Counted from the stretch's first letter, positions 1 to 4,882 are shown. The stretch: DNA of 6,938 nt from Bacteroidetes bacterium UBA4009 (GCA_002384205.1 DGBH01000139.1:1-6938); one strand, 5' to 3'. A program made the numbers and translations. The notes: generated from the sequence alone by a model not told the origin.

Positions 1-488
1 CCGCCTTCGCGCTCAGTTTTTTGTCCTGGTCTTTCTGTTACTTCAACAATTTTAACACGACTTGTTTTCTCAATTAAACATTGAGCAATGCGTTCTCCGT
101 GATGGATTGTTGCCATGCTATCAGAAATATTTTCGAGCATGATAAAAGATTCTTCCACATAGTCTGAATCAATTATACCAACACCATTCGCTAATGTCAA
201 CCCTTTTTTCAAAGCAGCAGACGAACGAATATACATTTTCATTACGTGTTTTTCTGGAATATCAAAGATAAGACCAGTTGGTACAAGACACCTAATACTA
301 GGTGGTAGCTGGAATGCGTCTGGGACGCCACCAACACCTTTTACCATGACCAGCATTTCTTTGTTGAAAGAATTAAACGATCTTAAACGTTGTCCATTTT
401 TTATACATACTTTAACATCAAAGCAGGCCGAACCATCTGTTGCGTATTCTGGCAGCTCTGCTCGTTCATTCACTTTATATACATTCAT
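1..488 (-). CDS. dut: dUTPase (dUTP pyrophosphatase), trimeric type, C-terminus cut by window edge
   Basis: Hydrolyses dUTP to dUMP and pyrophosphate, which keeps uracil out of DNA and supplies the dTMP precursor. The frame opens at ATG 488 and runs off base 1 after 162 codons. The trimeric dUTPase motifs appear in order: motif 1 TDGSACFDV (17-25), motif 2 RSSAAL (88-93), motif 3 NGVGIIDSDY (101-110) with the expected catalytic Asp and Tyr, and motif 4 HGERIAQ (130-136). The glycine-rich motif 5 is just starting (EREGG) where the window stops. The start lies 2 bases beyond the regA stop, with a modest GGAAG-type ribosome site inside the end of regA. Oddities: motifs 1 and 2 are about 20 residues further apart than in E. 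coli Dut (insert roughly 33-63), and motif 2 has SAA where GLA/GLG is usual. T4 itself uses an unrelated dCTPase/dUTPase (gp56). Identification is firm; activity is inferred. Confidence 0.93.
   Translation of the reverse strand, partial: MNVYKVNERAELPEYATDGSACFDVKVCIKNGQRLRSFNSFNKEMLVMVKGVGGVPDAFQLPPSIRCLVPTGLIFDIPEKHVMKMYIRSSAALKKGLTLANGVGIIDSDYVEESFIMLENISDSMATIHHGERIAQCLIEKTSRVKIVEVTERPGQKTEREG
172..200 (-). promoter_or_regulatory. Perfect-consensus sigma-70 promoter inside dut
   Basis: On the minus strand TTGACA (200-195) is followed by a 17-bp spacer and TATAAT (177-172). A TG dinucleotide one base before the -10 makes it an extended -10 as well. The predicted start is near 165, reading leftwards out of the window. 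It overlaps the codons for dUTPase motif 3, so protein conservation could produce part of the match. A role as an early promoter for genes beyond base 1 is inference. Confidence 0.6.
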
Positions 489-490
489 AA

Positions 491-895
491 TCACTTCTTC
501 CCAATGTTATATTTGGCCTCAAGAGTCCAATTTGATTTTTCCTTGTGAGATAAAATCTTAATTTGATTTATAGGAGCTAACACACTTTCTGTTGAATTTT
601 TGTGTACAATAGAAACAAGTTCCCATTCTTCTAATAAATTAACAATCGTGTTACGTCTTGCTAAATCTTCTTCTGTAAACGTATTTTTCTTTCCGTCGAG
701 TATAAACAACTCCTTGAAATGTAGAATTGCATATCGTCCTTGCTTGTGTAGAATATGGCATGTCTGATATAATTTCTTTTCTTTACGAGAAGATATGCCA
801 ATCCTTGTGAGAGTTTCTTTAATTTTTAAAAAACTGTCAGGAGTAGGGAGCGAAATTTCTATACCGACGCCTCTGAAAATGTTTTCATTTTCCAT
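491..895 (-). CDS. regA: RegA translational repressor of early mRNAs
   Basis: In T4, RegA is an RNA-binding protein that represses translation of many early phage mRNAs, including 45, 44 and regA itself, by binding AU-rich sites over the start codon. The product here is 134 aa against 122 in T4. It aligns with T4 RegA over nearly its whole length by eye: FLKIKETLTRIG (22-33), LYQTCHIL (42-49), HFKELFILDG (59-68), TEEDLARR (74-81), LLEEWELVSIV (87-97) and a KYNIGKK end matching T4 PKYTIGN. I chose ATG 895 because AAGGTG sits 9 bases upstream. A GTG at 907 would add four residues but lacks that spacing. About 12 residues precede the point where T4 RegA begins, so the N-terminus is slightly extended. 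It lies 72 bases after gene 62 and 2 bases before dut. Its position after 62 is the T4 gene order. Confidence 0.95.
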   Translation of the reverse strand: MENENIFRGVGIEISLPTPDSFLKIKETLTRIGISSRKEKKLYQTCHILHKQGRYAILHFKELFILDGKKNTFTEEDLARRNTIVNLLEEWELVSIVHKNSTESVLAPINQIKILSHKEKSNWTLEAKYNIGKK

Positions 896-967
896 AACAT
901 ACAGCACCTTATTTTATATTGTTTATTATTATCACGATGCTCACCATGACCATCCAATATATTTATC

Positions 968-1372
968 CTATTTAGAAACTCCGCCTACTATCATCTTATT
1001 ATGAATAACTACAAGGTCATCTGCTGTTAATGCTTTCAAATATAGTTTAGCAACTGTACGATTACAGGAATATACTTCTTGAATAGCGTCAAGATCTGCG
1101 CTCTTGTCTGCTTTAGGCCATTTAGAAAAACGCTTCCGCTTGCGCAAAGCACCGAGGTAATAATCAAACTGCGCTCTATGAAATAGATGATGGCGCTGGT
1201 TTAATTCATTAGCATGAAGAATAGTATCTTCAAAGTTAGCAAAGCCACGGTTTACCATATAAGGACTATAATCTTTTTCGGTAATATCTGGGTTATCGCT
1301 CTTGCCGATCAGATCTTCTTTTGAAAAGGAGACTGCATTCATGTAATCAAATGGGCTATATTCTTTACTCAT
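968..1372 (-). CDS. 62: Clamp loader small subunit (gp62-like)
   Basis: In T4, gp62 pairs with four gp44 ATPases to load the gp45 clamp onto primer-template DNA. The product here is 134 aa, against 187 in T4. The match to T4 gp62 is clearest in two blocks: KDYSPYMVNRGFANF (33-47, T4 has KDYSKFMVENALSQF) and FDYYLGALRKRKRFSKWPK (69-87, T4 has FNYLMAAVPRGKRYGKWAK). The C-terminal third is short and divergent. I chose ATG 1372 because GGAG lies 9 bases upstream; a TTG at 1387 is the only longer option. The start overlaps the end of the preceding 68-aa gene by 8 bases, which suggests translational coupling. Position between 44 and regA supports the call, although three or four small genes separate it from 44 here, whereas T4 has 44 and 62 adjacent. 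Confidence 0.9.
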   Translation of the reverse strand: MSKEYSPFDYMNAVSFSKEDLIGKSDNPDITEKDYSPYMVNRGFANFEDTILHANELNQRHHLFHRAQFDYYLGALRKRKRFSKWPKADKSADLDAIQEVYSCNRTVAKLYLKALTADDLVVIHNKMIVGGVSK

Positions 1373-1571
1373 TCTTCCAATCTCCAAATATATCTGGCGC
1401 TTGCTCAGCAGCTTTTTCCATATAATAATCGCCGGGATAATGCTTCAGGTTACGATACGCTTCCTTACGTACAGCTGATGGTACCCTTGGTGTTTTCTTA
1501 GGATCCATTAGATCTACTAAGAACTGGCGTGTATTGTTTACTGCCCATCTACGTTCATACGGGAGAGTCAT
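1365..1571 (-). CDS. Small conserved-type phage protein, function unknown (68 aa)
   Basis: A 68-aa soluble basic protein beginning MTLPYERRWAVNNTR, with a proline-flanked stretch MDPKKTPRVP (22-31) and then KEAYRNLKHYPGDYYME (37-53). This pattern resembles a small protein family I recall from phages and proteobacteria (BPSL0761-like); that assignment is from memory and unverified, and no function is known to me. The start at ATG 1571 is supported by GAGG five to six bases upstream. It overlaps the zinc-ribbon gene by 17 bases and gene 62 by 8 bases, so it is wedged inside the clamp-loader operon and probably co-translated with it. A predicted promoter inside the preceding gene (1667-1694) would place this as the first complete gene of a shorter 62-regA transcript. 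Confidence 0.8.
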   Translation of the reverse strand: MTLPYERRWAVNNTRQFLVDLMDPKKTPRVPSAVRKEAYRNLKHYPGDYYMEKAAEQAPDIFGDWKNE

Positions 1572-1761
1572 GTTTTACCTCTTCAATAGCTTTGAGTACA
1601 TCGTTAACATCATCAGCGCATTCAGCACAAGCTTTTAGAATATGCAAACCGTCGCCTGTATTTAATTTTATATCATAAACAGTCTTTTTGTCAACTGTTT
1701 TATTGCAATAAAAGCAATTAACAGTCGTTCTACCAATAAGTCTATTTATCCACTCGCCCAT
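1555..1761 (-). CDS. Zinc-ribbon-like small protein, function unknown (68 aa)
   Basis: A 68-aa protein with two CxxC knuckles, C16-FY-C19 and C45-AE-C48, 25 residues apart, a typical treble-clef or zinc-ribbon arrangement expected to bind one zinc ion. An N-terminal amphipathic stretch (WINRLIGR) precedes the first knuckle and a helical acidic tail (DDVNDVLKAIEEV) follows the second. It has no other recognisable domain. It could be a nucleic-acid or protein-interaction module of the replisome, but this is only inferred from its place between 44 and 62. The start at ATG 1761 has no good ribosome site of its own. A stop codon of an upstream 14-codon ORF overlaps it in the arrangement TGATG, so reinitiation may drive it. 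An in-frame stop at 1783-1785 rules out a much longer N-terminus. Confidence 0.8.
   Translation of the reverse strand: MGEWINRLIGRTTVNCFYCNKTVDKKTVYDIKLNTGDGLHILKACAECADDVNDVLKAIEEVKHDSPV
1667..1694 (-). promoter_or_regulatory. Predicted sigma-70 promoter inside the zinc-ribbon gene
   Basis: The minus strand shows TTGACA (1694-1689), a 16-bp spacer, and TATAAA (1672-1667, five of six consensus positions), with TG one base before the -10 (extended -10). The predicted start is near 1660, about 90 bases before the 68-aa gene, so it would supply a separate 62-regA(-dut) transcript. It lies in coding sequence; its role is inferred. Confidence 0.5.
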
Positions 1762-1805
1762 CAGTTTGCCAATGACATTGATTTAGAGCCCCAATTATTA
1801 TTCAT
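1761..1805 (-). CDS. Possible 14-codon microORF bridging the 54-aa gene and the zinc-ribbon gene
   Basis: ATG 1805 opens MNNNWGSKSMSLAN and stops at TGA 1763-1761. A good ribosome site (AAGGA, 5 bases upstream) lies inside the end of the 54-aa gene, which it overlaps by 8 bases. Its stop overlaps the next start as TGATG. It therefore fills the only gap in a chain of overlapping genes. It may be a coupling device or a real micropeptide. The ribosome site and overlaps are visible directly; expression is inferred, and chance cannot be excluded at this length. Confidence 0.35.
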   Translation of the reverse strand: MNNNWGSKSMSLAN

Positions 1806-1962
1806 TTTCGTCCTTGTTAATAACATTACCATAATAGTCGTGAGTACCTGCACGATAATTAGCTTTACGTTCTGAAATCATTGTAGAAGATAGTAGCAAT
1901 ACACGAACACCAAGATAACCGATGTAACATCCTGCTAAGAATATTAAGATATCATATATCAT
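1798..1962 (-). CDS. Small membrane-anchored protein, function unknown (54 aa)
   Basis: A 54-aa ORF starting at ATG 1962 and ending at TAA 1800-1798. Residues 2-24 are mostly hydrophobic (IYDILIFLAGCYIGYLGVRV and on to LLL), consistent with one N-terminal transmembrane helix. The rest (about 31-54) is polar and charged, with a tyrosine-rich RAGTHDYYGNV segment and an acidic end, DENE. The start overlaps the gene 44 stop as ATGA, and GGAGG stands 10 bases upstream, one of the best ribosome sites in the window, so I consider it a real translated gene. I do not recognise the family. A membrane peptide embedded between clamp-loader genes is unusual; tethering or host interference are possible roles but nothing in the sequence tests them. 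Confidence 0.72.
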   Translation of the reverse strand: MIYDILIFLAGCYIGYLGVRVLLLSSTMISERKANYRAGTHDYYGNVINKDENE

Positions 1963-2912
1963 TTGTATTCAGCCTCCATCATAACTTCAGTAAGGAAAGC
2001 AACCATGTTAACTTCAAGATCTGCAACAAAGTTTGCTTTGTACATATAATCTGCAAGAGTAACTACGAATCCTGGCATAGATTTCATTTCAACTTTATCA
2101 GTTGACATATCATAAATGCGCCGGAACATCTCATTCATATCTTGATCACTATTAGAAGCAACCCATTTGCGCATACCCGTGAAGTTCTTAGCTTTAAGAA
2201 GTTTGAATACTTCATCCATAGACTCTTGCTTTAAGTTAACAAAGATACCTTCGTCAATATTACCAGACGCAGAATAAGTTTGAAGCTCAGTAAGAACACG
2301 ACGAAAATCGGGAAAGTGTCGTTCAATTACTTTAGCAAGAACTGGCTTTTCGTATGGAACACTTTCATTATCAAGAACATTACACACACGTTTAAAGAAT
2401 TGCATAGCCATCTTAGGACGCTGTGAAGTTTCGATAGTAAAATCTACTTCAGACAAACGAGAACGCAATGGCTCAATGATACGGTTTTTAAAGTTACACG
2501 TAAAGATGAAGCCACAGTTAGAAGAGTATTCTTCAATAAAGTTACGGAGGGCTGGTTGAACTGATGTTGCATTCAGATAGTCTGCTTCATCAAAGATAAC
2601 ATACTTACGTCCACCAGATAAAGACATGGAGGATGCGTATGTAGAGATTTCATATCGAAGAGTATCGATATTTACATTAAGAGAACCATTCTTAACAATA
2701 TAGTCGCAGCCTAGCTCTTCGAGCATAGCTTTTGCGATTGTGGTTTTACCTACACCTGGACCGCCAGTAAGCAGTAAGTTAGGAATACTTTTGTCTTCAA
2801 CAAACTTTTTAAAAGCTGCTTTAGTTTTTTCAGGAAGGATGGTGTCATCAATACACTGTGGTCTATAAGCTTCGACCCAGAGCACTTCATTTGTTTTTTT
2901 GGATATTGTCAT
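1959..2912 (-). CDS. 44: Clamp loader large subunit, AAA+ ATPase (gp44)
   Basis: ATP-driven motor subunit that, with gp62, opens the gp45 ring and closes it around primer-template DNA. Counting from ATG 2912 (317 aa; T4 gp44 is 319): N-terminal VEAYRP (13-18) as in other clamp loaders, Walker A GGPGVGKT (50-57), Walker B VIFDEAD (105-111), sensor-1 region FTCN (137-140), the SRC-motif position reading RSRL (150-153) with the arginine finger kept but Cys replaced by Leu, and sensor 2 FPDFRR (200-205, T4 FPDFRK). ATG 2912 gives an N-terminus the same length as T4 before YRP and has GGTGA five bases upstream. In-frame TTG 2924, GTG 2921 and ATG 2918 are alternatives. The stop overlaps the next start as ATGA. 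Gene 45 lies upstream, separated by a 93-aa ORF and a hairpin-rich gap. Confidence 0.97.
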   Translation of the reverse strand: MTISKKTNEVLWVEAYRPQCIDDTILPEKTKAAFKKFVEDKSIPNLLLTGGPGVGKTTIAKAMLEELGCDYIVKNGSLNVNIDTLRYEISTYASSMSLSGGRKYVIFDEADYLNATSVQPALRNFIEEYSSNCGFIFTCNFKNRIIEPLRSRLSEVDFTIETSQRPKMAMQFFKRVCNVLDNESVPYEKPVLAKVIERHFPDFRRVLTELQTYSASGNIDEGIFVNLKQESMDEVFKLLKAKNFTGMRKWVASNSDQDMNEMFRRIYDMSTDKVEMKSMPGFVVTLADYMYKANFVADLEVNMVAFLTEVMMEAEYK

Positions 2913-2942
2913 TATCATCACCAATCATAATATAAGAATAAG

Positions 2943-2972
2943 TGTGGGCTTATTTAGCAACGAGAGCCCACA
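2943..2972 (-). terminator. Perfect 8-bp hairpin upstream of gene 44 (weak terminator, attenuator or RNA-stability element)
   Basis: TGTGGGCT (2943-2950) and AGCCCACA (2965-2972) are perfect inverted repeats with a 14-base loop. On the transcribed strand the hairpin is followed by a moderately T-rich run (CTTATTCTTATATT) but no clean oligo-T tract, so it would be at most a leaky terminator. It ends about 30 bases before ATG 2912. It could set the ratio of clamp to clamp loader; that is inference. Confidence 0.4.
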
Positions 2973-2981
2973 TCGTTCGTT

Positions 2982-2998
2982 CTAAGGTAGCGCCTTAG
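2982..2998 (-). repeat. Second small inverted repeat at the end of the 93-aa gene
   Basis: CTAAGG (2982-2987) and CCTTAG (2993-2998) form a 6-bp stem with a 5-base loop. It contains the stop codon (TAA 2997-2995) of the 93-aa gene and lies 9 bases from the larger hairpin at 2943-2972, making a tandem pair in the 45-44 intergenic RNA. Confidence 0.35.
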
Positions 2999-3276
2999 TT
3001 TTTGACTTTAGAAGCCATTGGTGCGTCTGACGGTACATTAGCTGGTGCTTCTGCCGGCATTTGTCCTTGAGGTTGTTGTCCTTCTGGTGCATTCTGACGA
3101 AGGAAGATTTCTAGCTTATTACGTAGCATACCTACGCCAGCTAGTTCGTTACCTTCATAAGCACCGCGCCGAGAAACTACATCAATCATCTGTACAACTG
3201 TTGCAATATCTTGCAAGGAGATTTGTACTGGCTCTTGTTGTTGGCCTTGGCCTTGTTGGTTTTGTGCTTCACTCAT
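2995..3276 (-). CDS. Unknown Q/P/A-rich small protein between clamp and clamp loader (93 aa)
   Basis: A 93-aa protein with three zones. The N-terminal tail is rich in Gln and Gly (about 5-16). A central segment, ISLQDIATVVQMIDVVSRRGAYEGNELAGVGMLRNKLEIFL (about 19-59), looks like two or three helices. The C-terminal tail is rich in Pro, Ala and Gln (62-84) and ends in KVKN. Only the core looks foldable; the tails are probably disordered. I recall similar RGA(F/Y)...EL..VG..(Y/R)..L..FL proteins beside the clamp gene in marine T4-like phages, but this is unverified and no function is known to me. I chose ATG 3276 because AGGA then lies 9 bases upstream, the same spacing as 45, 62 and regA. ATG 3282, which directly abuts the gene 45 stop, gives 95 aa. 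In T4, 45 and 44 are adjacent with nothing between. Confidence 0.82.
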   Translation of the reverse strand: MSEAQNQQGQGQQQEPVQISLQDIATVVQMIDVVSRRGAYEGNELAGVGMLRNKLEIFLRQNAPEGQQPQGQMPAEAPANVPSDAPMASKVKN

Positions 3277-3282
3277 TTTCAT

Positions 3283-3945
3283 TTATCCTTTTTTATAAGT
3301 CGACTTAGTATCAATTGCCACAAAGTATGTGACACCTTCGCTTTTAAACTCAGAAATACCCTTCGCGCAAAGAGTAACTTTGTAATCCTGAGGTAAAAGT
3401 TTAAGATTATCAGTTTTGATAATAATCTTAAATTCATCAGATGTTGTCCCGATTTCAACGCCATAATCATCTGAGTTTGCGTTATTGCCATCGATAGCTT
3501 TAAGGTAGATTTTACCCTCTTGGCCAACGAAAGCAACTTCTTGGAATTGCAGAACACCGGCTGCTTTAATAACAGACTGTAGATCACCCCACGAAACATC
3601 TACTACTACATCAGCAGAAGGCAACTGAATGTCTTTTTCTGGTGCAGCGTGAATCATAGAAATATCGGCATAAACATACTTAGTACGTTGTTTGCCTGCT
3701 GCAATTGTAAAGTATTTATCGTGGAATTCTACATCCGGATCGTTATAAAGACTCAAGATTGACAAGAAACGAGATAGATCATAGATACATGCTTGAGATG
3801 GAATTTGATCTGGAATTGTCGCTGTTGCAACAAGAGTTTTTTCCGGTGTTACAGTTTTAAGAACATTACCTTCTTTCATCAAGATAGATTTGTTAATGCT
3901 CGCAAAACTTTTGAGGATTGTAATAGTACGTTCACTGAATTTCAT
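3283..3945 (-). CDS. 45: DNA polymerase sliding clamp (gp45)
   Basis: Ring-forming processivity factor for the phage polymerase; in T4 it is also the mobile coactivator of late transcription. The product is 220 aa (T4 gp45 is 228). Matches by eye to T4 include MKFSERTITILKSFASIN at the N-terminus (T4 MKLSKDTTALLKNFATIN), AIYDL/FLGILSL reading CIYDLSRFLSILSL (53-66), LQSVIKAAGVLQ in the middle, and NLKLLPQDYKVTLCAKG towards the C-terminus (T4 NMKMQPGNYKLLLWAKG). ATG 3945 is supported by AGGAG nine bases upstream and by the N-terminal alignment. It is the first gene after a 70-base gap that carries a strong sigma-70-type promoter and a late-type promoter octamer. The stop TAA directly abuts the first possible start of the next gene. 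No key deletion or frameshift is visible. Confidence 0.97.
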   Translation of the reverse strand: MKFSERTITILKSFASINKSILMKEGNVLKTVTPEKTLVATATIPDQIPSQACIYDLSRFLSILSLYNDPDVEFHDKYFTIAAGKQRTKYVYADISMIHAAPEKDIQLPSADVVVDVSWGDLQSVIKAAGVLQFQEVAFVGQEGKIYLKAIDGNNANSDDYGVEIGTTSDEFKIIIKTDNLKLLPQDYKVTLCAKGISEFKSEGVTYFVAIDTKSTYKKG

Positions 3946-3954
3946 TATGTAAAG

Positions 3955-3959
3955 CTCCT
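3955..3959 (-). promoter_or_regulatory. Strong ribosome-binding site of gene 45
   Basis: AGGAG on the minus strand, 9 bases before ATG 3945. It fixes the start codon and suits a protein needed in large amounts. By T4 precedent RegA could act around this start, but no specific operator can be proven from sequence alone. Confidence 0.75.
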
Positions 3960-3972
3960 AGTGCTTGTTGTT

Positions 3973-3980
3973 TATTTATA
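3973..3980 (-). promoter_or_regulatory. T4-type late promoter octamer in front of gene 45
   Basis: The minus strand reads TATAAATA exactly, the consensus -10 of T4 late promoters recognised by gp55. The predicted start is around 3967, giving a leader of about 22 bases before ATG 3945. In an AT-rich window about one such octamer is expected by chance over both strands. Its position right before a gene is what supports it, and a sequence homologous to gp55 was not available to me. Confidence 0.45.
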
Positions 3981-3983
3981 TTA

Positions 3984-4012
3984 ATAATAACATAGTTTTT
4001 GACTACTGTCAA
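3984..4012 (-). promoter_or_regulatory. Strong sigma-70 promoter of gene 45
   Basis: TTGACA (4012-4007), a 17-bp spacer, then TATTAT (3989-3984, five of six), with TG one base before the -10 (extended -10). It lies wholly in the non-coding gap after the glycosyltransferase stop. The predicted start near 3976 gives a leader of about 30 bases. The -35 overlaps a 5-bp inverted repeat (TTGAC-AGTA-GTCAA). This is the best-placed promoter in the window and likely drives the 45-44-62-regA cluster early. Confidence 0.8.
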
Positions 4013-4015
4013 CAT

Positions 4016-4882
4016 TTATTTGTTCTTTTTCTTATTATATTCTTTCTTACGACTAGAGTTATCTGCTGTTGCAGACATACCGAGTTGGCCAATCTTGCCA
4101 AGATTACCCTTAAAGATATATGTACCAATATGTTGTAGTTGCATCCAAGGACACGCGTAAACATGCATTCCTGCGTCACGCGATTTCTTACAGAAGAAAT
4201 AATCTTCAGATAGATATCTTCTAGTTACTGGATCAATGATACAGTCGAAGTAAGCATGAATATTACGAGTACCATCGAAATTATCAGTTCTAACGTGATC
4301 TGGTTTGTAGCTTAATTCTGGATATGCTTTAGCAAACTTTTCAAATGTTGCCCGTGGAATAAGCATAAAACCAGTGCCAGCTTCAGCAACTTCTAGTGGT
4401 TCGCCAAGGTTAATGGTGCTTGATTTCTGTACTGGATTAAAAACATAATCGGCGGTGTACTCTTCTAGATCAAATGGATTTTCATCGCCTTTGCCTGCTT
4501 TCGCAGCTTTTGAAACTTTTTCCCAAGCGATCGTTTTCTTAGGATATAGACCAGTAACAATATTATGTTTATCTGGATCAGCAATGTTTACTGCTAACAA
4601 TCCAAGAATATCACGAGGATTAAATCCAATGTCTGCATCAATAAACACTAGGTGTGTGCAATCAGACCGCATAAATTCATCTGCGATATAGTTACGTGCC
4701 CGTTGAATTAAGCTTTCATTAAAGAGATAATAGAACTGAATACCAATTCCATTAGCTGCACACATCATAGCTAGATCTGTAGATGATTTAGTGTATGTAC
4801 CAGCGCATTGGGCACCGTACATAGGTGTACCTATAAAGATCTTATGCTTTTTTATTTCATCAATGCTTACTTCAATTTTCAT
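4016..4882 (-). CDS. Putative glycosyltransferase, GT-A fold
   Basis: Likely transfers a sugar from a nucleotide-sugar donor; the acceptor is unknown. The 288-aa protein starts with a beta-strand and phosphate-loop-like segment, IFIGTPMYGAQCAGTY (15-30), then NESLIQRARN (55-64), HLVFIDADIGF (77-87) containing the metal-binding DxD-type D82-A-D84, VTGLYPKK (109-116), the AGTGFMLI strand (168-175), and LSEDYFFCK (224-232), whose acidic pair is in the place of a catalytic base. HIGTYIF follows (251-257). The end is lysine-rich (279-288), which could favour nucleic acid or acidic partners. The start overlaps the dexA stop as ATGA; a GGAG stands 11 bases upstream. Similar proteins are common in T4-like marine phages, as I recall. 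With Glf and a C5-methyltransferase in the same operon, DNA glycosylation is an attractive inference; modification of host or virion glycans is the alternative. Confidence 0.78.
   Translation of the reverse strand: MKIEVSIDEIKKHKIFIGTPMYGAQCAGTYTKSSTDLAMMCAANGIGIQFYYLFNESLIQRARNYIADEFMRSDCTHLVFIDADIGFNPRDILGLLAVNIADPDKHNIVTGLYPKKTIAWEKVSKAAKAGKGDENPFDLEEYTADYVFNPVQKSSTINLGEPLEVAEAGTGFMLIPRATFEKFAKAYPELSYKPDHVRTDNFDGTRNIHAYFDCIIDPVTRRYLSEDYFFCKKSRDAGMHVYACPWMQLQHIGTYIFKGNLGKIGQLGMSATADNSSRKKEYNKKKNK

Noticed and set aside
909..953. 14-codon minus-strand ORF (MVMVSIVIIINNIK) in the gap between 62 and regA
   Set aside because: The only purine-rich site is 12 bases from the start and there is no coupling overlap; too weak compared with the 14-codon ORF at 1761-1805.
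896..967. Imperfect inverted repeats in the 62-regA gap as a terminator
   Set aside because: The pairing needs several wobble pairs and a very small loop, and no T-tract follows.
2102..2107. TTGACA on the plus strand inside gene 44
   Set aside because: No -10-like hexamer follows at 15-18 bp, and no plus-strand gene lies downstream.
3239..3261. TTGGCC/TTGTTGG short tandem repeat
   Set aside because: It is the codon pattern of the Gln/Gly-rich N-terminus of the 93-aa protein, not an independent repeat element.
3045..3396. Plus-strand ORFs with hydrophobic stretches opposite the 93-aa gene
   Set aside because: The leucine and valine runs are the antisense of Gln- and Ala-rich codons. There is no ribosome site, and every supported gene is on the other strand.
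3279..3599. 106-aa minus-strand ORF overlapping gene 45 in another frame
   Set aside because: It lies inside the well-supported gp45 coding region, has no ribosome site and resembles no known protein; it is a shadow frame.
3759..3764. TTGACA on the plus strand inside gene 45
   Set aside because: The hexamer at 17 bp (TAGATA) matches only three of six -10 positions, and no plus-strand gene follows.
3999..4012. 5-bp inverted repeat TTGAC-AGTA-GTCAA overlapping the gene 45 -35 as an operator
   Set aside because: Five-base arms are common by chance and half of it is the -35 hexamer itself; noted but not called as a repressor site.
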